Shown here: positions 58,090 to 64,000 of the stretch, piece after piece
Numbering within the stretch: the stretch's first letter is position 1
Layout of the letters: every line of letters starts with the position of its first letter
Assembly (NCBI GenBank): GCA_963795805.1
Contig: CAWCIV010000004.1
Location: 682,001-746,000 of the forward strand
DNA: 64,000 nt
Direction: 5' to 3'
Source: JALYYC01 sp963795805
GTDB taxonomy: Bacteria > Chloroflexota > Dormibacteria > CF-121
The notes under the pieces: generated by a model
Seen by the model: the letters and a program-made list of their open reading frames with translations, nothing else
Database searches by the model: none
Told to the model about the DNA's origin: nothing
Translations under genes and position numbers: made by a program

Positions 58090-59892
58090 GTGTCCACGCC
58101 CACGCACTTGATCCGCGCTATCTCCGTGATCGCGCACGTGGATCACGGCAAGACGACGCTGTCGGACCGGCTGCTCGAGTTCACCGGCACGGTCGCGCCG
58201 CGCGACATGGTCGAGCAGGTCCTCGACTCGCTTGACCTGGAACGCGAGCGTGGCATCACGATCAAGGCGCAGGCCGTTCGGATGCAGTACAAGGCGGACG
58301 ACGGCAACACCTACCAGATCAATCTGATCGACACGCCCGGCCATGTTGACTTCTCGTACGAGGTCTCGCGGGCGCTGGCGGCCTGCGACGGCGCCATTCT
58401 CGTCGTCGACGCCTCGCAGGGGATCGAGGCCCAGACGCTCGCCAACGTGCACCAGGCGCTCGACCACAACCTGACGATTGTGCCCGTCGTGAACAAGATC
58501 GATTTGCCGCATGCAACGCCCGAGGTCGTTCGGGAGGAGATCCAGAAAGTCATCGGGCTCCCGGCAGAATCGGTGATCTTTGCCAGTGCCCGGCAGGGAA
58601 TCGGAACGAAGGAAATTCTCGAGGCCGTCGTCCAGAGAGTTCCCGCCCCGACCGGTGACCGTCACGCGCCCCTGCAGGCACTGATCTTCGACGCGAAATT
58701 CGATGCCTATCGCGGCGTGGTGACCTACGTCCGCGTCCTGCAGGGCACGCTCCGGCCGAAGATGCGCATCCAGATGATGCAGACAGGCAACAGCTTCGAG
58801 GTCGACGAGGTCGGGGTCTTCCGGCCCGACCGCATTGAGGTGGAAGACCTGTCAGCCGGCGAGGTCGGCTACCTGATCGCCAATATCCGCAACGTGCGGG
58901 ACTCGCGAGTCGGCGACACGGTGACAGATGATGCTCGCCCCGCTGCGGCCCCGTTGCCGGGATACCGGCACGTGACGCCGATGGTCTACGCCGGGCTGTT
59001 CCCGACCGACACCGAGCAATATCAGCAATTGAAGGAGGCGCTCGAGCGGCTGCAGCTCAACGACGCGGCCCTCGTCTACGAGCCGGAGTCGTCGGCCGCG
59101 CTCGGGTTCGGGTTCCGGTGCGGCTTCCTCGGTTTGCTCCACATGGACATCGTGCAGGAACGTCTCGAGCGCGAGTTCAATCTCACCCTGCTCGCCACCG
59201 CGCCAACCGTCGAGTACCGGGTCAGGCTCCGCAACGGTGAGGAAGTACCGGTCGACAACCCGGACAAGTTGCCGGATCCGGCCGAGATCGAAGCCATCAG
59301 CGAGCCGATGGTGCTCGCCACCGTGGTGGTGCCCAGCACCTATGTCGGCAACATGATGGAGCTGAGCCAGGAGCGTCGCGGCGTCTTCCTCAACATGGAA
59401 TACCAGCCGGGCGATCGGGTCGTGATCACCTACCGGATGCCCCTCGCGGAGATCATCCACGACTACAATGACCAGCTCAAATCGCGCAGCAAGGGATATG
59501 CCTCCCTCGACTACGAGCTGGTCGGCTTCGAAGAGGCGAACCTCGTGAAGCTCGACATCCTGGTCGCCGGCTCCCCGGTGGATGCGCTGTCGATGATCGT
59601 CGAGCGGAGCAAGGCGCATCAGCAGGGGCGCCGCTTGAGTGAGAAGTTGAAGACCCTGATCCCGCGCCAGATGTTCGAGGTTCCAATCCAGGCCGCGATC
59701 GGCGGCAAGATCGTCGCCCGAGAGACCGTCCCCGCGATGCGCAAAGACGTCATCGCGAAGTGCTACGGCGGCGACGTGACCCGCAAGCGGAAGCTGCTCG
59801 AGAAGCAGAAGGAAGGCAAGAAGCGCATGAAGCGGGTCGGCAACGTCGAGATCCCCCAGGAGGCCTTCATGGCCGTCTTGAGCCTGGACTGA
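58090..59892 (+). CDS. lepA: elongation factor 4 (LepA)
   Basis: Ribosome-associated GTPase of 600 residues. G1 AHVDHGKTTLSDRL, switch region RERGITIKAQAV, G3 DTPGHVDF, G4 NKIDLPHA, then EF-G-like domains and the LepA-specific C-terminus (RSKAHQQGRRLSEKLKTLIPRQ is split here as RSKAHQQGRR and LKTLIPRQMF, both present; IPQEAFMAVLSLD at the end). Normal full length. GTG start placed by the leaderless -10 box. The stop overlaps the hemW ATG. Confidence 0.97.
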   Translation: MSTPTHLIRAISVIAHVDHGKTTLSDRLLEFTGTVAPRDMVEQVLDSLDLERERGITIKAQAVRMQYKADDGNTYQINLIDTPGHVDFSYEVSRALAACDGAILVVDASQGIEAQTLANVHQALDHNLTIVPVVNKIDLPHATPEVVREEIQKVIGLPAESVIFASARQGIGTKEILEAVVQRVPAPTGDRHAPLQALIFDAKFDAYRGVVTYVRVLQGTLRPKMRIQMMQTGNSFEVDEVGVFRPDRIEVEDLSAGEVGYLIANIRNVRDSRVGDTVTDDARPAAAPLPGYRHVTPMVYAGLFPTDTEQYQQLKEALERLQLNDAALVYEPESSAALGFGFRCGFLGLLHMDIVQERLEREFNLTLLATAPTVEYRVRLRNGEEVPVDNPDKLPDPAEIEAISEPMVLATVVVPSTYVGNMMELSQERRGVFLNMEYQPGDRVVITYRMPLAEIIHDYNDQLKSRSKGYASLDYELVGFEEANLVKLDILVAGSPVDALSMIVERSKAHQQGRRLSEKLKTLIPRQMFEVPIQAAIGGKIVARETVPAMRKDVIAKCYGGDVTRKRKLLEKQKEGKKRMKRVGNVEIPQEAFMAVLSLD

Positions 59893-61013
59893 TGGACCGG
59901 ATCAGAAGTCTCTACCTGCACGTGCCCTTCTGCACCTGGGTCTGCAAGTACTGCGACTTCAACGCCTACGCAGTCCTGGAGGGCCTCGTCCCGACTTATG
60001 TCGAGGCGCTGGCGCACGAGATCGAGGCGATGAACGCGCTCCTGCCGGTCGGTCCGCTCGATACGGTCTTCATCGGTGGCGGAACTCCGAGCCTGCTGAC
60101 AGGGGAGCAAGCCACGCTTCTGATGGATCGTGTCCGGAAAATCGGGCTGCAGCGTGGTGGAGAGGTCACGCTCGAAGCCAATCCCAGCAACGTCAACGCC
60201 GAGCGCGTCGACGGCTGGCTTGAGGCCGGGGTAACGCGACTCAGTCTTGGCGTCCAGAGCCTGCAGCCGGGTGCCCTGCGATTTTTGGAGCGCCTGCACT
60301 CCGGCGAGGAGGCGCTGGCAGCGATTCGCACGGCGCACGCTGGCGGGTTCGCCAATGTCAGCGCCGATCTGCTCTATGGAATTCCTGGGGTCGAGCTGCC
60401 CGCCTGGATGTCAACGCTCGAGGCGGTCGTGGCCGAAGGGGTGCAGCATCTGTCGGCCTACGAGCTCACGGTCGAATCCGGGACCCGATTGGGCCAGGAG
60501 GTGCGCACGCACCTCGTGACGATGCCCGAAGCGGATGCCCAGCTCGAACAGTACTGGGCGGCCGTCGACTATCTGGCGGCGTCCGGCTTCGCTCACTACG
60601 AGATCTCCAACTGGGCCCGACCCGGCTTTGGGTCGCGGCACAACCTGGCCGGCTGGCACTACCTCCCGTACCTCGGGTGCGGCGCCGGCGCCCATAGCAT
60701 GTTCCGGCTGGACAATGGCGGCAGCGAACGGCGCTGGAACCTGAAGGGGCCACATGCCTACATCCGCAAGGCGATGGCGACCGGGCAGGCCATCGACGGC
60801 AGCGAACGGCTGTCGCCGGAACGGGCGAGGGGCGAGGCCGCCATGATCGGCGTGCGCTTGCTGGAGGGGACGTCTGCAACTGGCCCCTTCCCCGCAGCGC
60901 GACATCGCCTGGCCGGACTCGGTCTGCTGACCGAAGCAGGCGACGAAGTGCGCCTCACCCGGCGCGGTATCGAGCTCGCCAACCAGGTTGGCGCAGAGTT
61001 CCTCGTCGGCTAG
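59892..61013 (+). CDS. hemW: HemW-like radical SAM haem chaperone
   Basis: A 373-residue radical SAM protein of the HemW (oxygen-independent coproporphyrinogen oxidase-like) family. The cluster motif is CTWVCKYCDFNAY; FIGGGTPSLL, LEANPSNV, RLSLGVQSLQPGAL and YEISNWARPG follow, and GCGAGAHS near the C-terminus is diagnostic. The N-terminus is short (LYLHVPFC), as in HemW rather than HemN. It probably inserts haem into respiratory proteins. ATG overlaps the lepA stop (TGATG). Its stop codon overlaps the convergent selenoprotein-like gene stop by four bases. Confidence 0.93.
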   Translation: MDRIRSLYLHVPFCTWVCKYCDFNAYAVLEGLVPTYVEALAHEIEAMNALLPVGPLDTVFIGGGTPSLLTGEQATLLMDRVRKIGLQRGGEVTLEANPSNVNAERVDGWLEAGVTRLSLGVQSLQPGALRFLERLHSGEEALAAIRTAHAGGFANVSADLLYGIPGVELPAWMSTLEAVVAEGVQHLSAYELTVESGTRLGQEVRTHLVTMPEADAQLEQYWAAVDYLAASGFAHYEISNWARPGFGSRHNLAGWHYLPYLGCGAGAHSMFRLDNGGSERRWNLKGPHAYIRKAMATGQAIDGSERLSPERARGEAAMIGVRLLEGTSATGPFPAARHRLAGLGLLTEAGDEVRLTRRGIELANQVGAEFLVG

Positions 61014-61621
61014 CTTCGCCGCGGCGTGTCGAGCCTCGTCATCACCTGCTCGAAGACCTCGTAGGGCTGCGCACCCATCACGAGATAACGATCGGCGATA
61101 ACGTGCGCCGGGATGCCGCTGATCATCAGGTCCAACGCCTCGGTGCGGCGGGTGTCGAGATAATCCCCATAGGTATCGGCCTTGATGGCGGCTTCCATGG
61201 CGTCGACGTCGAGCCCGACCCTGGTGCCGATTTCCCGGAGCACCGGCATGTCGGAGACATCACGGCCTTCGAGCCAGTACGCGTCGAACAGGGCACGATG
61301 CATCGGCGCGAATAGTCCCGCGGCGCGGGCGAATTCGGCCGCCTGGAGGGCCGGCCTTGAGTTGATCAGGCGTTGATGGCGCTGCAGTTCGAGGCCGACC
61401 TGGGCCGACAGCCGTGTCAGGCCCGCCTCGACCTGCGCCCGGTAGGCGGCCGGCATGACCTCCTCGCGAGCCCGGCCTCCTGGCGGGATCTCGGGGTGCA
61501 ATTCGTACGGGACCCACTCGATCTCGACGTCGTATTCCCGTTCCAGCTGCTCGACCCGAACCAGGTCGGTAAAGCAGAAGGGTCAGACGTAGTCGGAGTA
61601 GATCCGAACGGCCGTCGCCAT
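61010..61621 (-). CDS. DsbA/FrnE-like thioredoxin-fold protein, candidate selenoprotein (UGA at active-site Cys)
   Basis: From ATG 61621 the frame reads MATAVRIYSDYV, then TGA (61583-61585), then PFCFTDLVRVEQLEREYDVE and continues open to a stop at 61010. The family active site is C-P-F-C; here position 13 is UGA and Cys16 is intact, so the natural reading is U-P-F-C with selenocysteine. Downstream family features are intact: YELHPEIPPGG, a helical insertion, cis-Pro loop ISGIPAHVIADRYLV and GAQPYEVFEQVM. Decoded, it is about 203 residues, normal for the FrnE/DsbA oxidoreductases. A stem-loop fitting a bacterial SECIS follows the UGA. A substitution error changing TGC to TGA is the alternative. 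Divergent from hrcA. Confidence 0.8.
61547..61577 (-). promoter_or_regulatory. putative bacterial SECIS hairpin
   Basis: On the minus strand, five bases after the UGA: CUGCU (lower stem), UUAC (bulge), CGACC (upper stem), loop UGGUUCG, GGUCG, AGCAG. Both five-pair stems are perfect. The apical loop holds GGU near its start, and the loop is 19 bases from the UGA. These are the features expected of bacterial SECIS elements recognised by SelB. Being in coding sequence, the fold could be chance, but two perfect nested stems at the right distance make that less likely. Confidence 0.65.
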
Positions 61622-61638
61622 ACCCGCAGGATAGCCCT

Positions 61639-61644
61639 TACAAT
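61639..61644 (+). promoter_or_regulatory. -10 box of hrcA (TACAAT)
   Basis: TACAAT lies just upstream of the CIRCE element; the transcript would start at about 61651, inside the left CIRCE arm. No clear -35. Confidence 0.45.
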
Positions 61645-61649
61645 GAGGA

Positions 61650-61676
61650 TTAGCACTCCTCGCTCGAGACTGCCAA
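61650..61676. promoter_or_regulatory. CIRCE operator (HrcA binding site), right arm degenerate
   Basis: Left arm TTAGCACTC (61650-61658) matches the CIRCE consensus exactly. After nine bases the right arm GACTGCCAA differs from GAGTGCTAA at two positions. It abuts the hrcA ATG at 61678. Repression of hrcA-grpE-dnaJ by HrcA is expected. Confidence 0.85.
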
Positions 61677-61677
61677 C

Positions 61678-62718
61678 ATGCTAGAACCAAGCCAGCTCGA
61701 CGAACGCAAGCAACGCATCCTCAAGGCGGTGGTTTCGGACTACACGCTGACCGGGATCCCGGTCGGCTCGCAGGTTCTCGCCGCCAAGTATTTCCTGGCG
61801 CTCTCCTCCGCCACCATCCGCAATGAGCTCGCCGACCTCGTCGGCACCGGCTACCTGCAGCAGCCGCACACGTCCGCCGGCCGGATCCCGACTGACCGGG
61901 GCTACCGCTACTTCGTCGACTTCCTGATGCAGCCGGAGCAAGCGCCGCCCGCGATCCGCCGGGCGGCCAAGCAGGAATTCGATAGCGCTCCACACCAGCT
62001 TGAGGGCATCCTCGAAAAGGCAGCCATGGTGCTGGCGCAGATCACGGAGAACGTCTCCCTGGTCACCGCCCCTCAGGTCACCGAGGCGCGGATCAAACAC
62101 ATCGACCTGGTCTCGCTGGAGGCGCAGTCGGCACTCATCATCCTGGTGCTCGAGGGCAATCTGATCAAGCAGCAGATCGTCAACCTCGAACATCCAATTT
62201 CGCAGGACGACCTCAGCAAGATGGCCGCGATGCTCAACCGGAAGGTGCGCGGTCAGAGCGCGGACGAGCTCACCACGCGTCTCGCCCAATTGGGCACCGA
62301 CCGCGGCGAGCAGCGGCGGATCCTGGAACGCCTTGTCGAGTCGATCAAAAACCATCAGGCCCAGCGGCAAACGGTGGTCCTGCACGACGGCGTCCGCAAC
62401 CTGCTGCGTCACCCGGAGTTTGTCGAGGTCAACCGCCTGGAGGAGCTCCTCGAGTTGATCGAGCAGGGCGCCCAGCTTGCCGGGATCCTCCAGCAGGTCG
62501 CCTTCGAGAAGGACGTCGAGATCATCATCGGCCGCGAGAATACGAGTAGCGGCCTGCGCGAATGCAGCCTGGTGCTGACCACGTATAAGATGGCGGATCG
62601 TGTTCGGGGAACCGTGGGCGTCGTCGGCCCGACGCGGATGCGCTACGGGCAGATTGTGGCCCGCGTGCGGCTGGTCAGCCAGATGACCTCCGATGCGCTC
62701 GCCAACCTGGGAAACTGA
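61678..62718 (+). CDS. hrcA: heat-inducible transcription repressor HrcA
   Basis: A 346-residue repressor of class I heat-shock genes. N-terminal winged helix with RILKAVVSDYTLTGIPVGSQ, SSATIRNELADLVGTGYLQQPHTSAGRIPTDRGYRYFVD, which is the HrcA signature, then the GAF-like core with VSLVTAPQ and a C-terminal GTVGVVGPTRMRYG. Normal length. One base before the ATG ends the CIRCE element. First gene of hrcA-grpE-dnaJ. Confidence 0.97.
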   Translation: MLEPSQLDERKQRILKAVVSDYTLTGIPVGSQVLAAKYFLALSSATIRNELADLVGTGYLQQPHTSAGRIPTDRGYRYFVDFLMQPEQAPPAIRRAAKQEFDSAPHQLEGILEKAAMVLAQITENVSLVTAPQVTEARIKHIDLVSLEAQSALIILVLEGNLIKQQIVNLEHPISQDDLSKMAAMLNRKVRGQSADELTTRLAQLGTDRGEQRRILERLVESIKNHQAQRQTVVLHDGVRNLLRHPEFVEVNRLEELLELIEQGAQLAGILQQVAFEKDVEIIIGRENTSSGLRECSLVLTTYKMADRVRGTVGVVGPTRMRYGQIVARVRLVSQMTSDALANLGN

Positions 62719-62719
62719 T

Positions 62720-63325
62720 TTGGCCGTGGATGGGGCGGGTAAGAAGCAAGACATGCCAAAAAGACAGGGCCCCCCGGAAACGGGAGACGAATTCGAGCAG
62801 CGCCCGCGAGAACCGGTCGACCAGCGCGCCAGTGCGTCAGCCTCCACCGAGGTGGGCGAGGACGACGGGGCTCAGGCCGCCCGCGCTGAGGCCGAAGCGA
62901 GCTTTGCCCGCTACCAACGGCTCGCCGCCGACTTCGAGAACTACAAGCGCCGCACCCGGCAGGAGCTCGCCGACCGGACCGAGTACGCCAACGAGGAGCT
63001 CCTGCGCAAGCTGCTGCCGATCCTCGACAACTTTCGCCGGGCTCTTGATCACACGCCACCGGGTGTGGACGCTGGGTGGCTCGAGGGGATCAGGTTGGTC
63101 GCTCGCCAGTTCGAGGCGGCCCTGGCGGCCCAGGGGCTGACCACCATCCCGGCACTGGGCGAAAAGTTCGACCCGTCCCAGCACGAGGCGATTGCCAGCC
63201 AGGAGACCGACGAGCAGGAGGAGGGCACCATCGTCGAAGAGATGCAGCCCGGCTACCGGCTTCATGACCGGGTGTTACGTCCAACCCTGGTCAAGGTCGC
63301 CCAGCCGCCTGCGTTGAACTCCTAG
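62720..63325 (+). CDS. grpE: GrpE nucleotide exchange factor
   Basis: DnaK co-chaperone of about 201 residues. An acidic, disordered N-terminus (about 1-65) leads to the long helix with YQRLAADFENYKRRTRQE and LLRKLLPILDNFRRAL, then the beta domain with GEKFDPSQHEAI and VLRPTLVKV. Start uncertain: TTG 62720 directly after the hrcA stop is used; GTG 62726 and ATG 62753 are in frame. No dnaK is between grpE and dnaJ; it must be elsewhere. Confidence 0.94.
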   Translation: MAVDGAGKKQDMPKRQGPPETGDEFEQRPREPVDQRASASASTEVGEDDGAQAARAEAEASFARYQRLAADFENYKRRTRQELADRTEYANEELLRKLLPILDNFRRALDHTPPGVDAGWLEGIRLVARQFEAALAAQGLTTIPALGEKFDPSQHEAIASQETDEQEEGTIVEEMQPGYRLHDRVLRPTLVKVAQPPALNS

Positions 63326-63326
63326 C

Positions 63327-64000
63327 GTGGCAATCAAGCGGGACTACTACGAGGTCCTTGGCGTCGGCCGGAATGCGAGCCCGGAGGAGCTCAAGCGTGC
63401 CTATCGCAAGCTGGCCCTTCAGTTTCACCCCGACCGGAATCCCGACGACCCCCAGGCTGAATCGCGCTTCAAGGAGGTCAACGAGGCCTACGAGGTCCTG
63501 AGCGACCAATCGAAGCGTCAGCGCTACGACACCTTCGGCCATGCCGGCACCCAGGGGTCGGGCTTTGACTTCGGCGGCGCCGGGTTCGGGGGCAGCGTCA
63601 ACGACATCTTCGACATGTTCTTCGGCGCGGCGGCGGGCCAGCGCACTCGGACCGGTCCCCGCCGGGGCGCGGATCTCCGCCTCGACCTTACGATCGCGTT
63701 CGAGGATGCCGTCTTTGGGATCGAGCGGGAGCTGACCATCCCCCGGGCCGAAGCCTGTACCACCTGCCAGGGAAGCGGGGCGGAACCGGGAAGCTCGGCG
63801 CAGACCTGCTCGCAGTGCCGGGGAAGCGGCCAGGTGCGACGCGCCAGCCAGTCGATCTTCGGCCAGATCGTGAACGTCGCGGCCTGCCCGCGCTGCAACG
63901 GCGAGGGCCGGGTGATCGAAAAGCCCTGTCGCAAGTGCGCCGGCAGCGGTCACCTGCCCGGTGAAAAGAAGGTTCGGGTCAACATCCCGGCCGGCGTCGA
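63327..64000 (+). CDS. dnaJ: DnaJ chaperone, C-terminally cut by the window end
   Basis: GTG at 63327, one base after the grpE stop. The J domain (DYYEVLGVGRNA, with the HPD motif in FHPDRNPDD) is followed by a Gly/Phe-rich segment and the zinc region with four CxxCxGxG repeats (CTTCQGSG, CSQCRGSG, CPRCNGEG, CRKCAGSG). The frame is open to the window end, showing about 224 residues of an expected 370-380. Part of the HrcA-controlled operon. Confidence 0.96.
   Translation, partial: MAIKRDYYEVLGVGRNASPEELKRAYRKLALQFHPDRNPDDPQAESRFKEVNEAYEVLSDQSKRQRYDTFGHAGTQGSGFDFGGAGFGGSVNDIFDMFFGAAAGQRTRTGPRRGADLRLDLTIAFEDAVFGIERELTIPRAEACTTCQGSGAEPGSSAQTCSQCRGSGQVRRASQSIFGQIVNVAACPRCNGEGRVIEKPCRKCAGSGHLPGEKKVRVNIPAGV

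Noticed and set aside
61501..61621. Short DsbA-like gene starting at 61501 without an active site
   Set aside because: The upstream 40 codons encode the conserved N-terminus and active site; only a UGA at the Cys position interrupts them.
1..64000. CRISPR arrays, tRNA or rRNA genes, IS elements, prophage or att sites
   Set aside because: I found no regularly spaced repeats, no cloverleaf or rRNA-like conserved stretches, and no transposase, integrase or phage structural genes in the window.

Overview
This is a 64 kb piece of a high-GC bacterial chromosome. It carries no rRNA, tRNA, CRISPR array, IS element or phage gene that I can see. Several things point to a soil-type member of the Chloroflexota/Dormibacterota/Actinobacteria-like terrestrial lineages: an actinobacterial-style SUF operon with SufU, a Rieske ferredoxin and SufT; a KorAB 2-oxoacid:ferredoxin oxidoreductase of the two-gene type; a luciferase-like (F420 or flavin type) oxidoreductase; menaquinone genes; Ku-type end joining; and many leaderless genes with a TANNNT box just before the start codon. 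No marker gene fixes the phylum, so this is inference.

Layout. 0-5 kb (minus): the N-terminus of a membrane-anchored protein, an HtrA/DegP protease, an OmpR-type two-component system and an Nramp-like transporter. 5-9.5 kb (plus): a secreted C39-like lipoprotein, folE, a DUF72 protein, Ku and a ligase homologue with a broken active site. 9.5-13.5 kb: a three-subunit molybdenum hydroxylase resembling 4-hydroxybenzoyl-CoA reductase. 13.5-19.3 kb: two lipoproteins and two paralogous secreted beta-propeller proteins. 19.3-21 kb: surE, a zinc-ribbon protein and a flavin reductase. 21-27.4 kb: rrf2-sufS-sufU-sufC-sufB-sufD-Rieske-sufT. 27.4-35.2 kb: a CpaF/TadA ATPase, an AmrS-like radical SAM enzyme, korAB, a metallophosphatase, a ParB-like protein and a 7Fe ferredoxin. 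36-44.5 kb: lactate/glycolate use (FMN alpha-hydroxy-acid oxidase, LctP permease, glcDEF) and a formyltransferase-family protein. 44.5-54.6 kb: IscA/ErpA, Hpt, a CPBP protease, a fused luciferase-like/MenA protein, MenG, PgsA-like, PanE-like, PlsY, a PAS histidine kinase, a thioesterase, an acyl-CoA dehydrogenase and an SRPBCC protein. 54.6-58 kb: ChlD/ChlI-type AAA+ chelatase subunits and a zinc-ribbon protein. 58-64 kb: lepA, hemW, a DsbA/FrnE-like gene whose first active-site Cys codon is UGA followed by a SECIS-like hairpin, then CIRCE-hrcA-grpE-dnaJ (dnaJ runs off the end).

How the genes fit together. KorAB, the ferredoxin and the molybdenum hydroxylase could share low-potential electrons. 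LctP, the alpha-hydroxy-acid oxidase and GlcDEF form a 2-hydroxy-acid uptake and oxidation module that would feed the menaquinone pool made by MenA and MenG. The SUF operon supplies the many Fe-S proteins. The stress genes (htrA with its two-component system, hrcA-grpE-dnaJ, Ku) are regulated at visible sites: CTAAG-type direct repeats and a CIRCE element.

A caution: between about 19.8 and 28.8 kb almost every conserved gene is split by single-base indels (surE, rrf2, sufB, sufD, sufT, cpaF and a small membrane protein), whereas the other 55 kb is clean. I read this as local consensus error, not pseudogenisation. The best candidates for new biology are the UGA-containing DsbA/FrnE-like gene, the luciferase-like/MenA fusion, the Ku-linked ligase homologue without its catalytic lysine, and the genome-wide-looking leaderless promoter architecture.
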